Part shown: positions 12,531-23,553 of the stretch, one piece after another
Layout: every line of letters begins with the position of its first letter
Position numbering within the stretch: the stretch's first letter is position 1
NCBI GenBank assembly: GCA_024220505.1
Contig: JAKZZE010000009.1
Span: forward strand, 1,870,001 to 1,934,000
DNA length: 64,000 nt
Source of the DNA: Rhizopus arrhizus
Taxonomy: Eukaryota > Mucoromycota > Mucoromycetes > Mucorales > Rhizopodaceae
Direction of reading: 5' to 3'
The notes under the pieces: generated by a model
Database searches by the model: none
What the model saw: the letters and a program-made list of their open reading frames with translations, nothing else
What the model was told of the DNA's origin: nothing
Program-made: the position numbers and the translations under genes

Positions 12531-13157
12531 TTGCTGCTAAAAAGAGAGAAAGAAAAAAAAAAAAAAAAAAAGAAGACAAAACAACCAACAAAATTTCTCG
12601 TATGACAAATTCAAATAAAAACAAGAGCGGGAAAAAAAATTATGCAATGATAAACCTATTTACAATGCTTCCTGTATCAAATTACGTTTGATCAATCATT
12701 TTCGTTGTAGAATATGGAATAATCAATAATGCTAAAGCTCTCATAATTAGTCTTTCAAGTAAACTCTTAATGATCGTCAATTAGCTTCCCATAATCTTCA
12801 AATACTTTGTTAAAACATATAAAGGGTCTTCACCTGTTTATAACATAAGGCAAAAAAAAAAAAATACAAGACACGAATTGGTACTTGAAAAACTGCAAAT
12901 TGAGATTTGAACATTTGTTGTTTTATTTTGAAAAACACAATTAGGTGCCGGAAGCACTACTAATTATAGATATAAAAAAATACAACTTTTTTCAACTGCT
13001 GCAGACACAAAAAATTTGAGAATGATGACATAGTGATACATGCGAACTCCTTGCCAAAAAGTCTGAATTCAACGGGGTGTAAAGCAATATTTTAGAGAAA
13101 GATACCACACGATTAAAGTGTATTTTCATCATTCCTTCCTTATATTTTTCAAATAAA
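12531..13157. other. Upstream of ARMC8-like gene
   Basis: No gene seen. It contains an A tract (12551-12570) immediately upstream of the ARMC8-like start on the minus strand, and the left flank of the Tc1 relic that follows. Confidence 0.5.
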
Positions 13158-13648
13158 ATGAATTCTAGCAACTCTAATGCTGTTAGAAAGTCTGGAGAAA
13201 AGTTATCGAATGATTGCAGATCGTCTATAATCGCATTACGACAAGCCGATCACACTTTTCAGGAAATTGCTGATTGTTGAATCTTTCCAAATCAACAGTT
13301 GGAACAGTCATCCGTAAGGCTAAGAAAGGAGTCACTTCTACCCAAAGGCGTACCGGAAGATCAAATATTCTTACGAAAAGAAACTTGATGCATTTGAAGA
13401 TACTACTACGCCGGCAACCAACGCTTTCAATACGCCAACATTGGAAGCTATTTCGTGATACTATCAAAAAGACTGCTTTTTGGATGTACCGAAAGGCAGT
13501 ACGCGAGATAGACTTCTGATCTTACTGAGCACTGTAAAAACCACTCATTAGAGTTTTCAAATTCATAAAAAATGTGTATGGGTTAAAGAACGCCTATATT
13601 GATCTATATATGATTGGAGTAAGATGGTATGGTTAGATAATTTTCGCT

Positions 13649-13694
<46 letters not shown>

Positions 13695-13870
13695 GTAAAG
13701 ATGGTTACAGCAAATTTCTTATAAGGATGTAAAGGCTGCTTCCGCAATATATAAACCTCACAGCCAACTTTACTGCTCAACCTATAAGGATTTGAGAATG
13801 CTTTAGTGCTGAAAGAGTTTGCTCCGTTGTTGTTGTGGATGGCATGTTAAATTAGGATAGGTACACCAAT
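13158..13870 (+). pseudogene. Tc1/mariner transposase relic
   Basis: A DNA-transposon transposase broken by frameshifts and stops. The first frame (from ATG 13158) gives a helix-turn-helix start with DCRSSIIALRQADHTFQEIA, then a stop. A second frame (13274-13519) continues with SKSTVGTVIRKAKKGV, RRTGRSNILTKRNLMHLKIL and RRQPTLSIRQ, the usual order of a Tc1 DNA-binding domain. Further on, a third frame near 13565-13630 reads CVWVKERLY then DWSKMVWLD, the region before the first catalytic Asp. A roughly 43-bp T tract interrupts it at 13651-13693. Weak similarity (VVDGMLN..RYTNIV) reaches about 13870. I found no terminal repeats. It is clearly not functional. Confidence 0.8.
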
Positions 13871-15927
13871 ATTGTAAGCCAACGCCTTGATCCTTTACAC
13901 GAAGAAGTCGTGCGTAAAAGCCTTGTCTTCCAGGTAAACTGTCTCCCATATTACACTGATCAATATACATAACTGTGGAAGTAACGATTTCCTATTGTAA
14001 CTATGTAGACTTTGATTTTTGGCTTTCTAAAAGAGAATGCACTTTCAAAGACATGCCTTAAATCTAAAACGTACTACAAGCTCACAAATCTTCACAGAAT
14101 CTATAAAGCTCTATACAAGCGTAAACCTCCCTTACTACTAATTTGCTTTTGATAAACTTCTGAATTGTTCTTAATTCACTCTTTATTTAATAAATCATGC
14201 GATAGATTCCTCTATAAATTCTTTGGTTCTTATTATAAACAGTTACAACTCAAGTTCCTTAAAACCAATCATATTCATTGTATTTTTTAAAGCTCATATC
14301 AAGCTATCATTACCCTTATATCAAATCTGATCTATTTTAAATAGGATCTGGTAGTCATTCCTATCATGAAAACATTCAAATCTAAACTTTCTGAACACAA
14401 GCTATTAAAACATCGTTGTACTTGATAAGCAGCCATCCCAAGCTTCTGATCTCAACCAAACTAAAGACAATTAGAATATGCTGAAATGACTTACGCTTCG
14501 TAAAAAGGTAGAATTTCCACTTCAGAGGAACGAGTCCGTATGCTCACTTAAACATTAACAATTTAGTAGGCAGTATGTCAAGAAGATATTGATCTGTTTT
14601 AAAGGCACATAGTTATTATAACTATTATTTAAATAAAGAAAGTACTTAATCCAAACGTTATTTGAAATACATGAAAGCATTTTTATCTTGTTTTATCAGA
14701 TGTGCTTACATGTTCCGATACAGCATGTCGGAGTTTTGCAAACTTGTATTTTGACTTTTTTGCAGTGAGTGTAGAGTACTTTTATTTTTGAGCTTTCGTA
14801 CCTGAAAACATGAACGAAAGGTATTTGAAAAGGTTTTATATGAGATTAGGCCGATATATTTCTATCAGCTCAGCTATTCGCTTTTTTTTTTTTTTTTCTT
14901 TTTTTTTTATAAAAATTTTGCATAACAAATTTATTTACCGCATAAAAAACTTAGCGTTTCTTTTTGCGGAACTTTTATAACAAAAGATAGAGTGATCACT
15001 GGAGAATAGAGCAAGTGCACAAGAAATAATTTTAGAAGTAAAAAGTAGCAAAAAAGGACATTTTCTTGAAAAAGAAATAAAAATAGATTCTGCTGCAATA
15101 GATAAATAAAAAATGACATCAAATAGAGAGCTCACTTGAACATGTATTTTAATTACTTTTGTATAAACAACTTTATCACTTATCACGCGAAACAAGCAAA
15201 AATTCTTACTAATTTAATGACTTACCTATTACAATAGAGCACGTTATGCTTATTCTCTACTACATCATCAATATTTGCATATTTAATGATTACCTGAATT
15301 GATTTCTATAATAAAGCAATGAAAATGCCTGTTTACGATAATGTTTAAATATAGAAATAAAAACAAACAACATTTCTTGAATACACATAACCCGCGGCAT
15401 GAGGGGCTGAGCCCTTTGTTATTAATAACACTTGAAAATGATCAAGATCTACACATCAAATGGCTGAAAAGCTTTATTTTTACTACCAATAATAAGCTTG
15501 GGCTGAATCTCACTTTTGAACTATTTGTTACTATGACAACATTTTTGCATGAATGCCATCAAAAGGTTGTCAGGGACCCTCTTTCTTTTTTAAATATAAA
15601 TTTTTAGATAATTTACACTATGCAGCAAATAACCCTTTGTCAATGATTTTATGTAATTTTAAGGAAAAAGAAAGGAATAAAAGGATTATAGGATGCGTTG
15701 GAAAAGTTATTTATAAAACTTGCTACTTTTTTTATATCTCTTCTCGACCCAGAGCAAAAGGAACTGTTACACACATGTGCTTCCAGAAAAAAAAAAAAAA
15801 AAAAAAAAAAAAAACTATAAAAGTTCATATATAAAAAGGAACCCAAATACTTTTTTTTTTACATTTCTTTCTTTTTATTATTATTGCCCTTTTTTCTTTT
15901 TCTCTTTTTCTTCATAGAACAGGCAAG
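13871..15927. other. Intergenic, no gene seen
   Basis: About 2 kb of AT-rich sequence with short unrecognised frames (for example 14935-15195 minus and 15341-15607 plus), T tracts at 14882-14908 and an A tract at 15787-15813. The first part may be decayed transposon. The last 100 bases, pyrimidine-rich, are the leader of the protease-like gene at 15928. Confidence 0.45.
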
Positions 15928-17512
15928 ATGCGTTTGACAGCTATTTTATTCACTTCAATTACCTTGTTATCAACAAACACATTTGCAGCAAAACTTGATA
16001 AAAGATGTAGTTTAAGAAGAGAACCTATCACAATGAAAAATGGCTTGGTATGTGTTGATACCCTTAAATAATATTTTATAATAACACGTCCTTTCTCTCC
16101 TTTAGGCTTATGGAAAAATAAAAGTTGGTAAGCTGTCTTTGTCTTTTCAATTTATAAATGTAAAATCTAACTAGCTTAATAGGTACGCCATCACAATCTT
16201 TCTCGGTATTATTTGATACCAGTCAATCATTGACTTGGGTACCTTCAACTGATGTAAGTTACACAATAGAATGCATTGACGTATATTCACTCTCCATTGT
16301 CTTTAGTGTCACACACCTATTTGTCGTCAACATTCAAATAAATTATACAGTCCGTCTTCTTCATCTACTTCACTCAATCTTCATAAAAAGAATCTATTAA
16401 ATACGATGAAGGTGTCTGTGTTGATGTTAGACTCTATGAAGTAAGCAGTATTCTACTTTATACAACTATTTACCAATATACGGTTCATAATAGGATGCCG
16501 TTTCAGTTGCTGGTCTTAGTGTACCAAATCAATTATTTGGTGCTGCTTATAGTGTAAAGGGTCTCGGTGGAAAGGAATATTGTAAGTTCCTTAATTATAA
16601 AGATTTAATACTTTACTCACTGTTTTAAAAGTGGGTTATCTAGGATTAGGTGGATACAGTGAAAATGGTGATGTTCAATTCTCTTCTAATAAGACATCTT
16701 CCAGTTTGAAAAGTAAGTTACCTTTATTAATGACCATCTTTTTTGCATTCTGACGTTTTTTTTTTTCTATAGAACGCCAAAGTAAGTTCTAGGCTCTCTT
16801 TCTAAAAAAATCACAATTGACTTACATCATACCAGGTTCAGGTAGTGGCGCTTATGCTTCCAATGCCTTCCAAATGGGTTATGGTCAAAGCTCTCAGCAA
16901 TTTGGTATGGTTTCTTCTAGTCAAAATGGATTCTATCAAAAGAGGAACAATGAAGATGAACATAATGCTGAATTTATCATTGGTGGAATTGATCATAATG
17001 TTTACAAGGGCAGTATTGCCTATCTCAAGTTACCAACTTGTGACTATGGTGATTCTCCTTATTGGAAGACCGAACTCAACTGCGTCAAATTGGGCAGTAA
17101 AATAGATATTAAATTAGCCTCTAAAACTTTAGCCTCATTTAATACTGGATCCTCTTATATTCTGGCCCCCCCTCAGCAAGCTGATCTTTTACATGCTGCT
17201 ATTGATGGTCATTATGATGAAGATGAAGAGGTTTACAAAGTAAAATGTTGTGAAAACTTAGATGATTTTCCTACCTTAAAATTCGATTTCAATGGTTATC
17301 GTGTCTCTTTACCTCCCAAAGCTTATCTCAAAAAAGATGGTGACAAGGAATGCACTAGTTTAATCAACCGTGGCGAAGATATCAAGAACTGGTCCTTGGG
17401 TGGTTACTTTTCAAGATGGTTTTATCAAGTGTTTGATGCTAGTAATCTTCAAATTGGTCTCGCTATTCCAAAAGATGGTTGTGACGTTAAGATTGAAAAG
17501 ATTCATAAATAA
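15928..17512 (+). CDS. Pepsin-like (A1) protein, altered active site, likely frameshifted
   Basis: A secreted aspartic-peptidase-family protein in about eight exons: 15928-16047, 16106-16127, 16183-16253, one from about 16308 to 16440, then smaller ones to a long last exon from about 16835. A signal peptide (MRLTAILFTSITLLSTNTFA) is followed by a short basic propeptide and the N-lobe active site LFDTSQSLTWVPS. Later come VAGLSVPNQLFGAAYS, GYLGLGGYSENGD, and in the C-lobe EFIIGGIDHNVYKGSIAYL. Two oddities stand out. The second catalytic motif reads SFNTGSSYILAP, so the usual Asp is Asn. In the fourth exon, after YSPSSSSTSLNLHK, the conserved continuation (SIKYDEGVCVDVRLYE) lies in a different frame after an A5 run. 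It is therefore either a pseudogene or a pseudo-enzyme with a one-base homopolymer error. Confidence 0.75.
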
Positions 17513-17592
17513 TTTCAACAAAAATGTATATCATTGTAGCTTTTGCACGTTTCCTTTTGTATTAATTTCTTTTTTACTTTCCAGGAAGGAGG

Positions 17593-17626
<34 letters not shown>

Positions 17627-17738
17627 GTAGTTTACTAAAATCTTATTGGCTAAAACACATAAAGAAATCTTTGATACAGTAATTTTAATAAAAAAAAAAA
17701 CTTGTGTCTTTTAGGTATCAACATTTATTTTGTAAGGT
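17513..17738. other. Convergent 3' flanks with A tracts
   Basis: Short spacer between the ends of two converging genes. It contains A tracts at 17593-17623 and 17690-17700. Confidence 0.6.
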
Positions 17739-18544
17739 CTAAGCAGAACAGACACTGTTATCGGCCTTTGCATTTAAAATAAGAGCAACTATCAATCCAT
17801 AAAGGCCAAGAACCTCTGCGAAAATAAGAATCAAGACCATTGTAACAAATAATCGACTTTCTCTAACATATCCTCGGACACACTACATTATATTATTTAT
17901 GTAGTACTTTGCAAAAATAAAGAACTTACATAATCACCCACAATACCAATTGCATAACCTGCTGCTAGACCACCTATTCCAACAGAAAGACCAGCAGCTA
18001 AAGAAATAAATCCACTATTGTTATATAATTAATATGCGTCTATAAAGTTCATTGATGCATTTACGAGAATAAAGAGTAACCGGATGTTGGAGATACTACA
18101 AAATTACATATAAGAAAACCGAATATACAAGTACTGTGTATACGCCTTACATTGACCAGCCAGCAATACTGCTACTACTAAGCCATATACTGCAATAATA
18201 CCACTCATAACAACTGGAATTAAAGACTATTATAAAATTTTTGCTTTGTTATATATTTTTCATATGTATGTTGTTTACTTTCATAACCAACTCAGGCTTA
18301 AAAGAACCAATACCAGCAATACCAATACCTGCTTTTGAGGTACCGTAAGCTGCTCCAATAGCTATAATAGTAATATAAATAAATTTTCCAAATTACTGTT
18401 TCAGAAAAGACTTACTGCTAAAGGCCATCTAATGAATAAATTAGTTGACATTTTATTAGTTGTCAATAAACTTACAGCACAAAAGACACCTGCAAACCCG
18501 AAAAACGGTGCATGACTTGGACAATATAAAGCAGTGTCAGACAT
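17739..18544 (-). CDS. VMA11: V-ATPase proteolipid subunit c' (Vma11 type)
   Basis: A proteolipid of the vacuolar proton-pump rotor. Seven exons (18476-18544, 18416-18428, 18279-18361, 18151-18226, 18065-18095, 17930-18014, 17739-17882) join in frame to 166 residues. One exon is only 13 nt. The four helices read [60 protein letters not shown] and [20 protein letters not shown]. The proton-carrying Glu is in the last ([10 protein letters not shown]). [20 protein letters not shown] and LLAGQLSPTSGY match fungal Vma11 better than Vma3, so I call c'. Assignment of c against c' rests on remembered family features and should be taken as probable. Confidence 0.92.
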
Positions 18545-18790
18545 TATGTTTTTTTTTTTAGAAAAAAGTAGGGAAAGGGAGGTGAACCTCAAAACAGTTT
18601 CATGTTTTGGGATTGTTGCCGACAGACTTAAACTGGCGGGACACAAAATATACTTTGAAAAAATCTGAGTGTAATGTTGTGAAATGCCCACTGTTATTAC
18701 TGAATACAAGGATAAACATATTTGTGATCTAAGTGAGGTTTGCTTTATTTGTGGCATAGAATAAAAAGTAATATAGAGTTTTTAAATGAA
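18545..18790. other. VMA11 promoter / NAP1 3' flank
   Basis: Short region between two minus-strand genes. It must contain the VMA11 promoter. A read-through frame across the first VMA11 intron extends here but is not separately coding. Confidence 0.5.
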
Positions 18791-20225
18791 TTAAGATTGT
18801 TTACATTCAGGGGCTTTTTCACCATTAGCGGACTACACATGTAATCTGTTAGATATACACATAATAAATTATATTGAAACTTACGGTGCTATCATCATCG
18901 TCATCATCATCATCATCCTCCTCCTCATCATCATCGTCGTCATCATCATAGTACTCATCCTACAAAATTGTTTAGTGACAGAAGAAAATTCATATCTCTT
19001 GATTGCTTACATCAAAAGCATCATTATCAAACTCATCAAACTCAATAGCTTTTCCAGTAAAGTAATCTACAGCACGAGGAATAATCTTGTCTTTAAATTC
19101 TTCACCCATTTCATAATCAGCTTCAAGCTTAGCATCCAAATCTTCAGCTTCTTCTTCATCTACTTCTTCATCTTCACCAGGAATAGTAGGTGGGCTAAAG
19201 AAATAAAAGAATGAATTGGAAGGGACAATACGTTTCACCACACGAGACTTGTTGGTTCCTTTTTGACGTTGCTTTTTAGTCTCCACAGTCACTGTCAAAT
19301 CTTGACCTTCTTTCCAATCCACTTGACAACCCTCGGCATGATCATAAACAAAATCACCACCATAAACGTGATCTTGGTAGTAGTAAGTCTTCGTGAGTAC
19401 TTTGTTGGTAAAAAAATCATTTTCAGAGAATTCAAATTCAAGTTTGAAACCGGGTTTATCAATGTAGGACATGCGAATATCCATCAAGTGTTTCAAGGCC
19501 TCTTCATCTCTTTCAGTGATGGTTTCAACAATTTGAGGATGGTTCTTTAATAACGTCAACCAAAATTCAGGAATACCCTTGACATCATCCTCTTCCTTAT
19601 CACCATTTTCTTCTTCCTCGTCTTCTTCATCTACCTTTTTACCCAAAGCAACTTCTTCATCTGTGGGATCATAAGCGCCGTTAATGATTTGAGCACGTTG
19701 ATTGTAAAGAGGCTTGTAGAGTTCGAGATACTTCTTTTCTAAACTCAACACTTCTTGCTGAAACTTATCTTCAAGTTCAGCATGTTTTGATTGGAAATAT
19801 TTAAGTCCATTCAATCGACGTTTGATAGGTGCAGGTAAGGATTCAATGTAACCAGAGGAACGGCCCACAAGCGTGCCTAATTTACCTTGAAGCATACTCA
19901 AAAGAGCAGGATTACTAGTGAATGCACCAGCAAGTCCAGTACTGTCACTATCGGCTGCGCCTAAATAATAATGTAAATATGTATTATTTAGCTTATTTTG
20001 TATCCTTTACCTGCTGTAGTGATTGTTTCTATATCTTCAGAAATAGTATTCATTGAAAGATTGTAGGAAGAAGTAATAGGAGCAGGGGAAATGGGTGTAT
20101 TTTGAGGTGTAGGTGCAGTAATGTTACTCCCTTTGTTCTTAATGTCAACACCTAGTAAAAGTAAGTTTTTTATTGTTCTTCTTTTTTAAACAAATAACAC
20201 ATTTACCAGGCTGTTGAGGTTCCAT
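18791..20225 (-). CDS. NAP1: Nucleosome assembly protein 1
   Basis: A histone H2A-H2B chaperone and nucleocytoplasmic shuttle. Five exons (20207-20225, 20011-20151, 19011-19960, 18885-18959, 18791-18832) join to 408 residues. The order is a Ser/Thr-rich N-terminus (MEPQQPG start) and the dimerisation helix region GLKYFQSKHAELEDKFQQEV. The core NAP fold follows, with GIPEFWLTLLKNHPQI, LKHLMDIRMSYID, FEFSENDFFTNKVLTKTYYY and a basic nuclear-localisation-like ETKKQRQKGTNKSRVVKR. Next are NSFFYFFSPP and a long Asp/Glu tail. The last exon encodes SANGEKAPECKQS, so the protein ends in Cys-Lys-Gln-Ser, a CaaX-like end. Human NAP1L1 ends similarly (CKQQ) and is known to be farnesylated; modification here is inference. 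Confidence 0.96.
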
Positions 20226-20856
20226 TGTAAGTTCCTTGTTTTCTTCTAAAATTAAGAAAAAAGAAAAAAAAATGTTACAATGAAAACTTTTTTGGCTCCG
20301 AAGAGGCTTCGATCAAATAATTACCTTCAATAAGAAATTTTTGCAAATTTCTTTTTTTTTTAAACAATTAAATCCAGTGCTCAAGCTGTACACGGAATTG
20401 TTTGACATAATCTTTTTTTTTTTTTTTTTTTTTTTGGTTGGTAATCTAGAATACAACGTACAGAGAATGAGGCTTCTATAGAACGCATTTTATTGTTCAC
20501 ATTCAAACTCAGTTAATAACTTACCATGTACCAAATCAATTTTATTTTATTTAGATATACATAATTGGGATTCATTTGTCTAATACAATTTATTAATTAG
20601 TTCTATTTTATAAAGATTAAAAAGCAAATATACAAAAAGAGATATTACTGCCTCCTCTCTCTCTTTTTCTTTAAACCAAATGAAGCATTACCCACTTCAA
20701 TAGTGAAGTATAGTAAAAGCTTCATGTGATTCATAGTAAATAATATGAGATCAATACTATTGCTCTTGGTAACAATAATAAGCATAAAGTATTTAACATA
20801 AATATACACAAAATGCTTTGTTTTTATTTGTAAAAAAAATAAGAAACACTAGTCTT
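20226..20856. other. NAP1 upstream region
   Basis: Contains the NAP1 promoter on the minus strand, a T tract at 20411-20435, and the 3' side of the small zinc-finger frame. Nothing else recognised. Confidence 0.5.
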
Positions 20857-21243
20857 TCAATGGTATAGTTGTTTGTGATTGAAAAGATTTCCTTCAGAAT
20901 GAAATTTTCGTTGGCAAATACTACATCTTAAACAATACCTTGATCTATCGTGATAGAATATTTCTTTAGCCTTGGTCATAGAGGGACTCGAATAGGATTG
21001 ACTACTTAATGATGATAACATTTGCATAATATACTTCTCGTGGTATTCATGAAGTGGCCAATTTTTTTTATTTGAAGACATTTTTTTGTACATGTGAATT
21101 ACAGCATAAAGGCCTATCCTTTCTCTATAACTCTTTATAAAAATCTTTTTGTAAGTGAGTTTGACGTCATGATGAGACCATGATTTAATTAACAATTCTA
21201 TAAAGAAAAGGGTCTGACTATAATACAATTGGCTACAATGCAA
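20857..21243 (-). CDS. Small C2H2 zinc-finger protein
   Basis: One uninterrupted frame of 128 residues. Its last 24 residues form one classical C2H2 finger, CSICQRKFHSEGNLFNHKQL followed by YH, with Cys-x2-Cys, 12 residues, His-x4-His, and the protein stops at the second His. The N-terminal 100 residues are basic with no recognised domain. A single finger suggests weak or cooperative DNA binding or an RNA/protein contact. An upstream in-frame ATG choice (MYKKMSSNKKNW, about residue 51) is as likely as the first. The frame may be part of a longer spliced gene. Only the finger is firm. Confidence 0.5.
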   Translation of the reverse strand: MHCSQLYYSQTLFFIELLIKSWSHHDVKLTYKKIFIKSYRERIGLYAVIHMYKKMSSNKKNWPLHEYHEKYIMQMLSSLSSQSYSSPSMTKAKEIFYHDRSRYCLRCSICQRKFHSEGNLFNHKQLYH

Positions 21244-22798
21244 TTGATTTTTTCACCAGACACAAAGGAGACTATAAACTAATTCAACATAGCATTAAAA
21301 TCGCATCGATATAATCCTAATTGAATTAATAAAACAAAACAATACTTTTAATAAATTTATTCTATAGAACGTTATTTCAATACATGGAACATTTCGCCAC
21401 ATTAAAATTAAGTTTTTATTTTTTTTGCTGTGGGAAACTGAATTCTTTTTCTTCTAAGTTTAAATATAATACACATGGGTGCTACTGATGAACTGTATAA
21501 ACACAAATACACTTGCTTGTAACATATTGATCCGTGTATCTCTTAAAAATATGCTTCCTATTTTTACTAGAATGGCCAAATGTGATTCATTATTACTACA
21601 TTTCTTTCAGTAGCACTTTTTTTTTGTTTACATAAAGGATGGGCTTTCGGCACATTAGTCAAAGCGTTGAAAATCTCTTGAAGAAAAAGGCATTAATCGA
21701 AAATGGTAAATAACATTTGGTTTCATTGGACATATTTCACTTCAAGCATCTCATGCTAGCATATATTTTATGCTGAGTTTCAACATTTATTATATAGTCT
21801 AGACTGTCAAAATACTTAATAATCCTTTAAAGATCTTTAATGATTTAAGCCTCATTTGCCTTTTGTTTCGCAAAACGATACCAAGTTTCGGCCTATCTGT
21901 TAGTCTATATTAAATAGAATGCCTTGAACTTTGCTTACTCTGTATTCTAGCTTCATTCTTTTATTATATTTTTGTATAAAGAAAAAAAGAAGGGGTTCAT
22001 TTTTCAAACAGCCCTCAAATAATAATCTTTGAGAAATTGTAATATTCTCGTACTATTACCAATAACAGTATGCACATTGGAATCATTGCTAACAGATACA
22101 TATGCTTTCTTACCGACACTATTGTTACCTACTCACACATGTATATCTTGTACTAACAGATAACTAAACATTCATGCACCAATTTTCCGAATTTTTATTT
22201 TATGACTTCTGGGTATGAGACAGTGCATAAAATCAACTCTCTGCTGTACCAGTGTCTTGTTCATGTTTGAAAGTTTTATAATTATATTCATAATATTTGT
22301 AATCTTTGATAGGAAACAGGCTGACTTGCTTTGTTATTACAAAAAAATGAGGTAGTAAATTGAAATTTTGCACAAGCAAGTTGTAATCATTCTTTATATG
22401 AACTTCGGATTCTCAACACTTAAGGGTGAACCTTGAGGGGACGGCATTTTTAATGTGCGCGTGTCAATGCATTATATTTAATATTTTATTCTTTTTGTTG
22501 TTACAGTGAGAGCAGTAGAGGAAAAATGATTCATTGTATTATGATTTGTATCTTATAATCCTTCACTAGGCACTGTCAAATACATCCAGTAATTTATTCA
22601 TTTTATTATGGCTTTCTTGTAGCAAGTTTAGATTTATCACATATTAATTGTGACCCCTTCCCCTCCCCCTCTTTATTTTTAGTGAGTCTCATATCAAACA
22701 ATAAAAAAATGGGAGAAGTAAAAACAGATCAAGTATAAATTATTGAGAAACATTGATTTTTTTCCTTTTATTTTTTTTTTTTCAAGTAATTTTTAATT
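21244..22798. other. Intergenic, no gene seen
   Basis: About 1.55 kb of AT-rich sequence without recognisable protein, RNA or terminal repeats. The end, with a pyrimidine stretch at 22755-22785, is the likely leader of the small membrane protein. Confidence 0.5.
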
Positions 22799-23155
22799 AT
22801 GAATTCGAATGAAACTGTATTTGCAACTCTTTTAGTATTCGTATTTATACTCTTCTTTCTCGGTATTTTTATTTTGATTAGCAGAAAAAGACTGGAATTA
22901 ATAGATATTGAACAACGCATCATTGAAGCAAATAAACAATACAAATCAAAGGAATATGAAATTAAAAAGAAAGTTGCTGAAGATATTTTCTTTCAAAATA
23001 TCCCACTTGATACGCCATCACCAATTGCCAAAAAAAACACGGAAAGGAAATCGTTACTTCATAAAATATATAATTTCAGACATAGTCCTTCATCTTCGTC
23101 TCTGCAAGAAAAATTACCAACTCATCCACCTACGTATGAGGATTCTGTAGCTTAA
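22799..23155 (+). CDS. Small single-pass membrane protein with PPxY tail
   Basis: 118 residues in one exon. After a short polar N-terminus (MNSNETV) there is one hydrophobic helix at about 8-27 (FATLLVFVFILFFLGIFILI) followed directly by SRKR. This predicts an N-out/C-in signal-anchor protein by the positive-inside rule. A charged helical stretch (about 30-60) follows, then a Ser/Pro-rich tail ending THPPTYEDSVA. The PPTY motif seven residues from the end is a consensus ligand for WW domains of Rsp5/Nedd4-type ubiquitin ligases, so an adaptor or a ligase-sorted membrane protein is plausible (inference). I do not recognise a named family. A poly-pyrimidine leader lies just upstream. Confidence 0.65.
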   Translation: MNSNETVFATLLVFVFILFFLGIFILISRKRLELIDIEQRIIEANKQYKSKEYEIKKKVAEDIFFQNIPLDTPSPIAKKNTERKSLLHKIYNFRHSPSSSSLQEKLPTHPPTYEDSVA

Positions 23156-23472
23156 TTTTATTCCCTATTCAAAATTATATTTCAATAAATAATGTTACTT
23201 TTTTCATTGCTAAATCTGAATTTTCCTTATGTTATATAAAACACTTATTTAACTACATGTTACATTAAATGAATCATTTCTTATGGATGAAGGCTTTAAT
23301 GCTTATTAAAACTCATCAAAGAGTATTTGGATATAAAAGTAATACAAATGTATTATTAAACAGTGAGGTTTCTTTCCACTTTTCATTGCTTTCTATAGAT
23401 TTTTGTCTTATTTGGAAGTTCTCGCTAAACACCACAACAACGATCAACACTAACAACTGCAGACAAACTTAG
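23156..23472. other. Flank of membrane-protein gene; start of transposon island
   Basis: Holds the 3' end of the small membrane protein gene. The open frame at 23269-23472 is not recognised. The right end runs into sequence resembling the LINE ORF1 coiled coil. Confidence 0.4.
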
Positions 23473-23553
23473 CTGCTCTCCGTGCTGAAATACGCAAGTT
23501 ACAACAAGAGAATGATTTCCTACAGAAGCAACTTGCTCCGAAGCCGTCGATCA

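Noticed and set aside
15341..15834. Two plus-strand frames upstream of the protease-like gene
   Set aside because: No known motifs, atypical composition, and the second ends in a Lys run from an A tract.
18401..18757. Minus-strand frame across the VMA11 start
   Set aside because: It reads through the first VMA11 intron; the spliced model explains the conserved protein.
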